NCBI GenBank assembly: GCA_001824635.1
Contig: MHYB01000096.1
Span: 7,834-13,461 of the forward strand
DNA from: Planctomycetes bacterium GWF2_50_10
GTDB lineage: Bacteria; Planctomycetota; Phycisphaerae; Sedimentisphaerales; GWF2-50-10
Length of the DNA stretch: 5,628 nucleotides
Reading direction: 5' to 3'
The notes beneath the pieces were generated by a model. That model searched no databases. It worked only from the letters and a program-made list of their open reading frames with translations, and had not been told where the DNA came from. The position numbers and the translations under genes were made by a program. Below, piece after piece: positions 5,319 through 5,628 of the stretch. Position 1 is the stretch's first letter. Each line of letters starts with the position of its first letter.

Positions 5319-5628
5319 ATGAATGGCATTGAAATTTTGATAATCGCGGCAATAATTATTTTACCCCTAATATGGGTGATCGGCATATATAATTCGTTTG
5401 TCAAGCTCAAGCAGCAGATCTGCGAATCGTGGTCTGGCATCGATACCGAGCTTAAACGCCGCTATGACCTGATCCCCAATCTCATTGAAACAGTCAAAGG
5501 TTACGCAAAGCACGAGCGTGAGATTTTTGAAAAGCTCGCTGAGGCTCGCGAAAGGGCGATCTCTTCCACGGGCAATCCCAGTTCCCAGGCTGCTGATGAA
5601 AATGTGCTTGTAGGGGCATTGCGGCAGG
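5319..5628 (+). CDS. lemA: LemA family membrane protein (5' part, cut by window edge)
   Basis: The first 103 codons are present and open to the window edge; full LemA proteins have about 180-200 residues. My translation starts MNGIEILIIAAIIILPLIWV, a single N-terminal membrane anchor (about 4-23), then IGIYNSFVKLKQQICESW and the family hallmark DTELKRRYDLIPNLIETVKG (42-61) followed by YAKHE. In known LemA structures the soluble part is an antiparallel helical bundle; residues about 25-80 fit its first long helix. LemA is widespread and poorly understood; the name comes from a Listeria protein antigen, and the unrelated Pseudomonas sensor kinase LemA (GacS) is not meant. The start is set by AGGAG six bases upstream. 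It is separated from the 225-residue membrane protein by the 340-bp repeat block, and a role at the envelope alongside that protein is conceivable but unproven. Confidence 0.93.
   Translation, partial: MNGIEILIIAAIIILPLIWVIGIYNSFVKLKQQICESWSGIDTELKRRYDLIPNLIETVKGYAKHEREIFEKLAEARERAISSTGNPSSQAADENVLVGALRQ

Overview
The window carries ordinary bacterial chromosomal genes in two oppositely oriented groups, followed by a structured intergenic block. There are five complete genes and one cut by the right edge. GC looks moderate, start-site Shine-Dalgarno (SD) signals are mostly weak or absent, and the 3' intergenic region holds hairpin repeats and A/T-rich heptads of a kind I associate from memory with Planctomycetes/PVC genomes, perhaps Phycisphaerae-like. 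That placement is a low-confidence inference; no rRNA or other phylogenetic marker is present.

Left part, minus strand (13-3193): nadC (quinolinate phosphoribosyltransferase) is followed, with a one-base TAATG overlap, by a short birA without the N-terminal DNA-binding domain (biotin-protein ligase). After a 119-bp gap comes lpdA (dihydrolipoyl dehydrogenase). All three concern enzyme cofactors: NAD synthesis, biotin attachment, and NAD-linked reoxidation of protein-bound lipoamide. nadC and birA are probably translationally coupled. lpdA has its own SD and possibly its own promoter.

Middle, plus strand (3260-4978): across a 66-bp divergent spacer lies a shortened MgtE-type transporter, consisting of a CBS pair and an MgtE membrane domain without the usual N-terminal intracellular domain. 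It is followed 51 bp later by a 225-residue membrane-anchored protein of unknown function.

Right part: the 340-bp gap 4979-5318 has no credible gene. It contains degenerate TTWGWRA heptads at both ends, enclosing a hairpin-rich block of about 255 bp with three similar GCCYYGAAAGGGC-type hairpins spaced 69 and 75 bp apart. A LemA-family gene with a good SD begins at 5319 and runs off the window.

I see no phage, CRISPR, toxin-antitoxin or clearly new multi-gene system. The items most worth a second look are the repeat block at 4974-5300, the variant MgtE, and the compact nadC/mgtE divergent control region.
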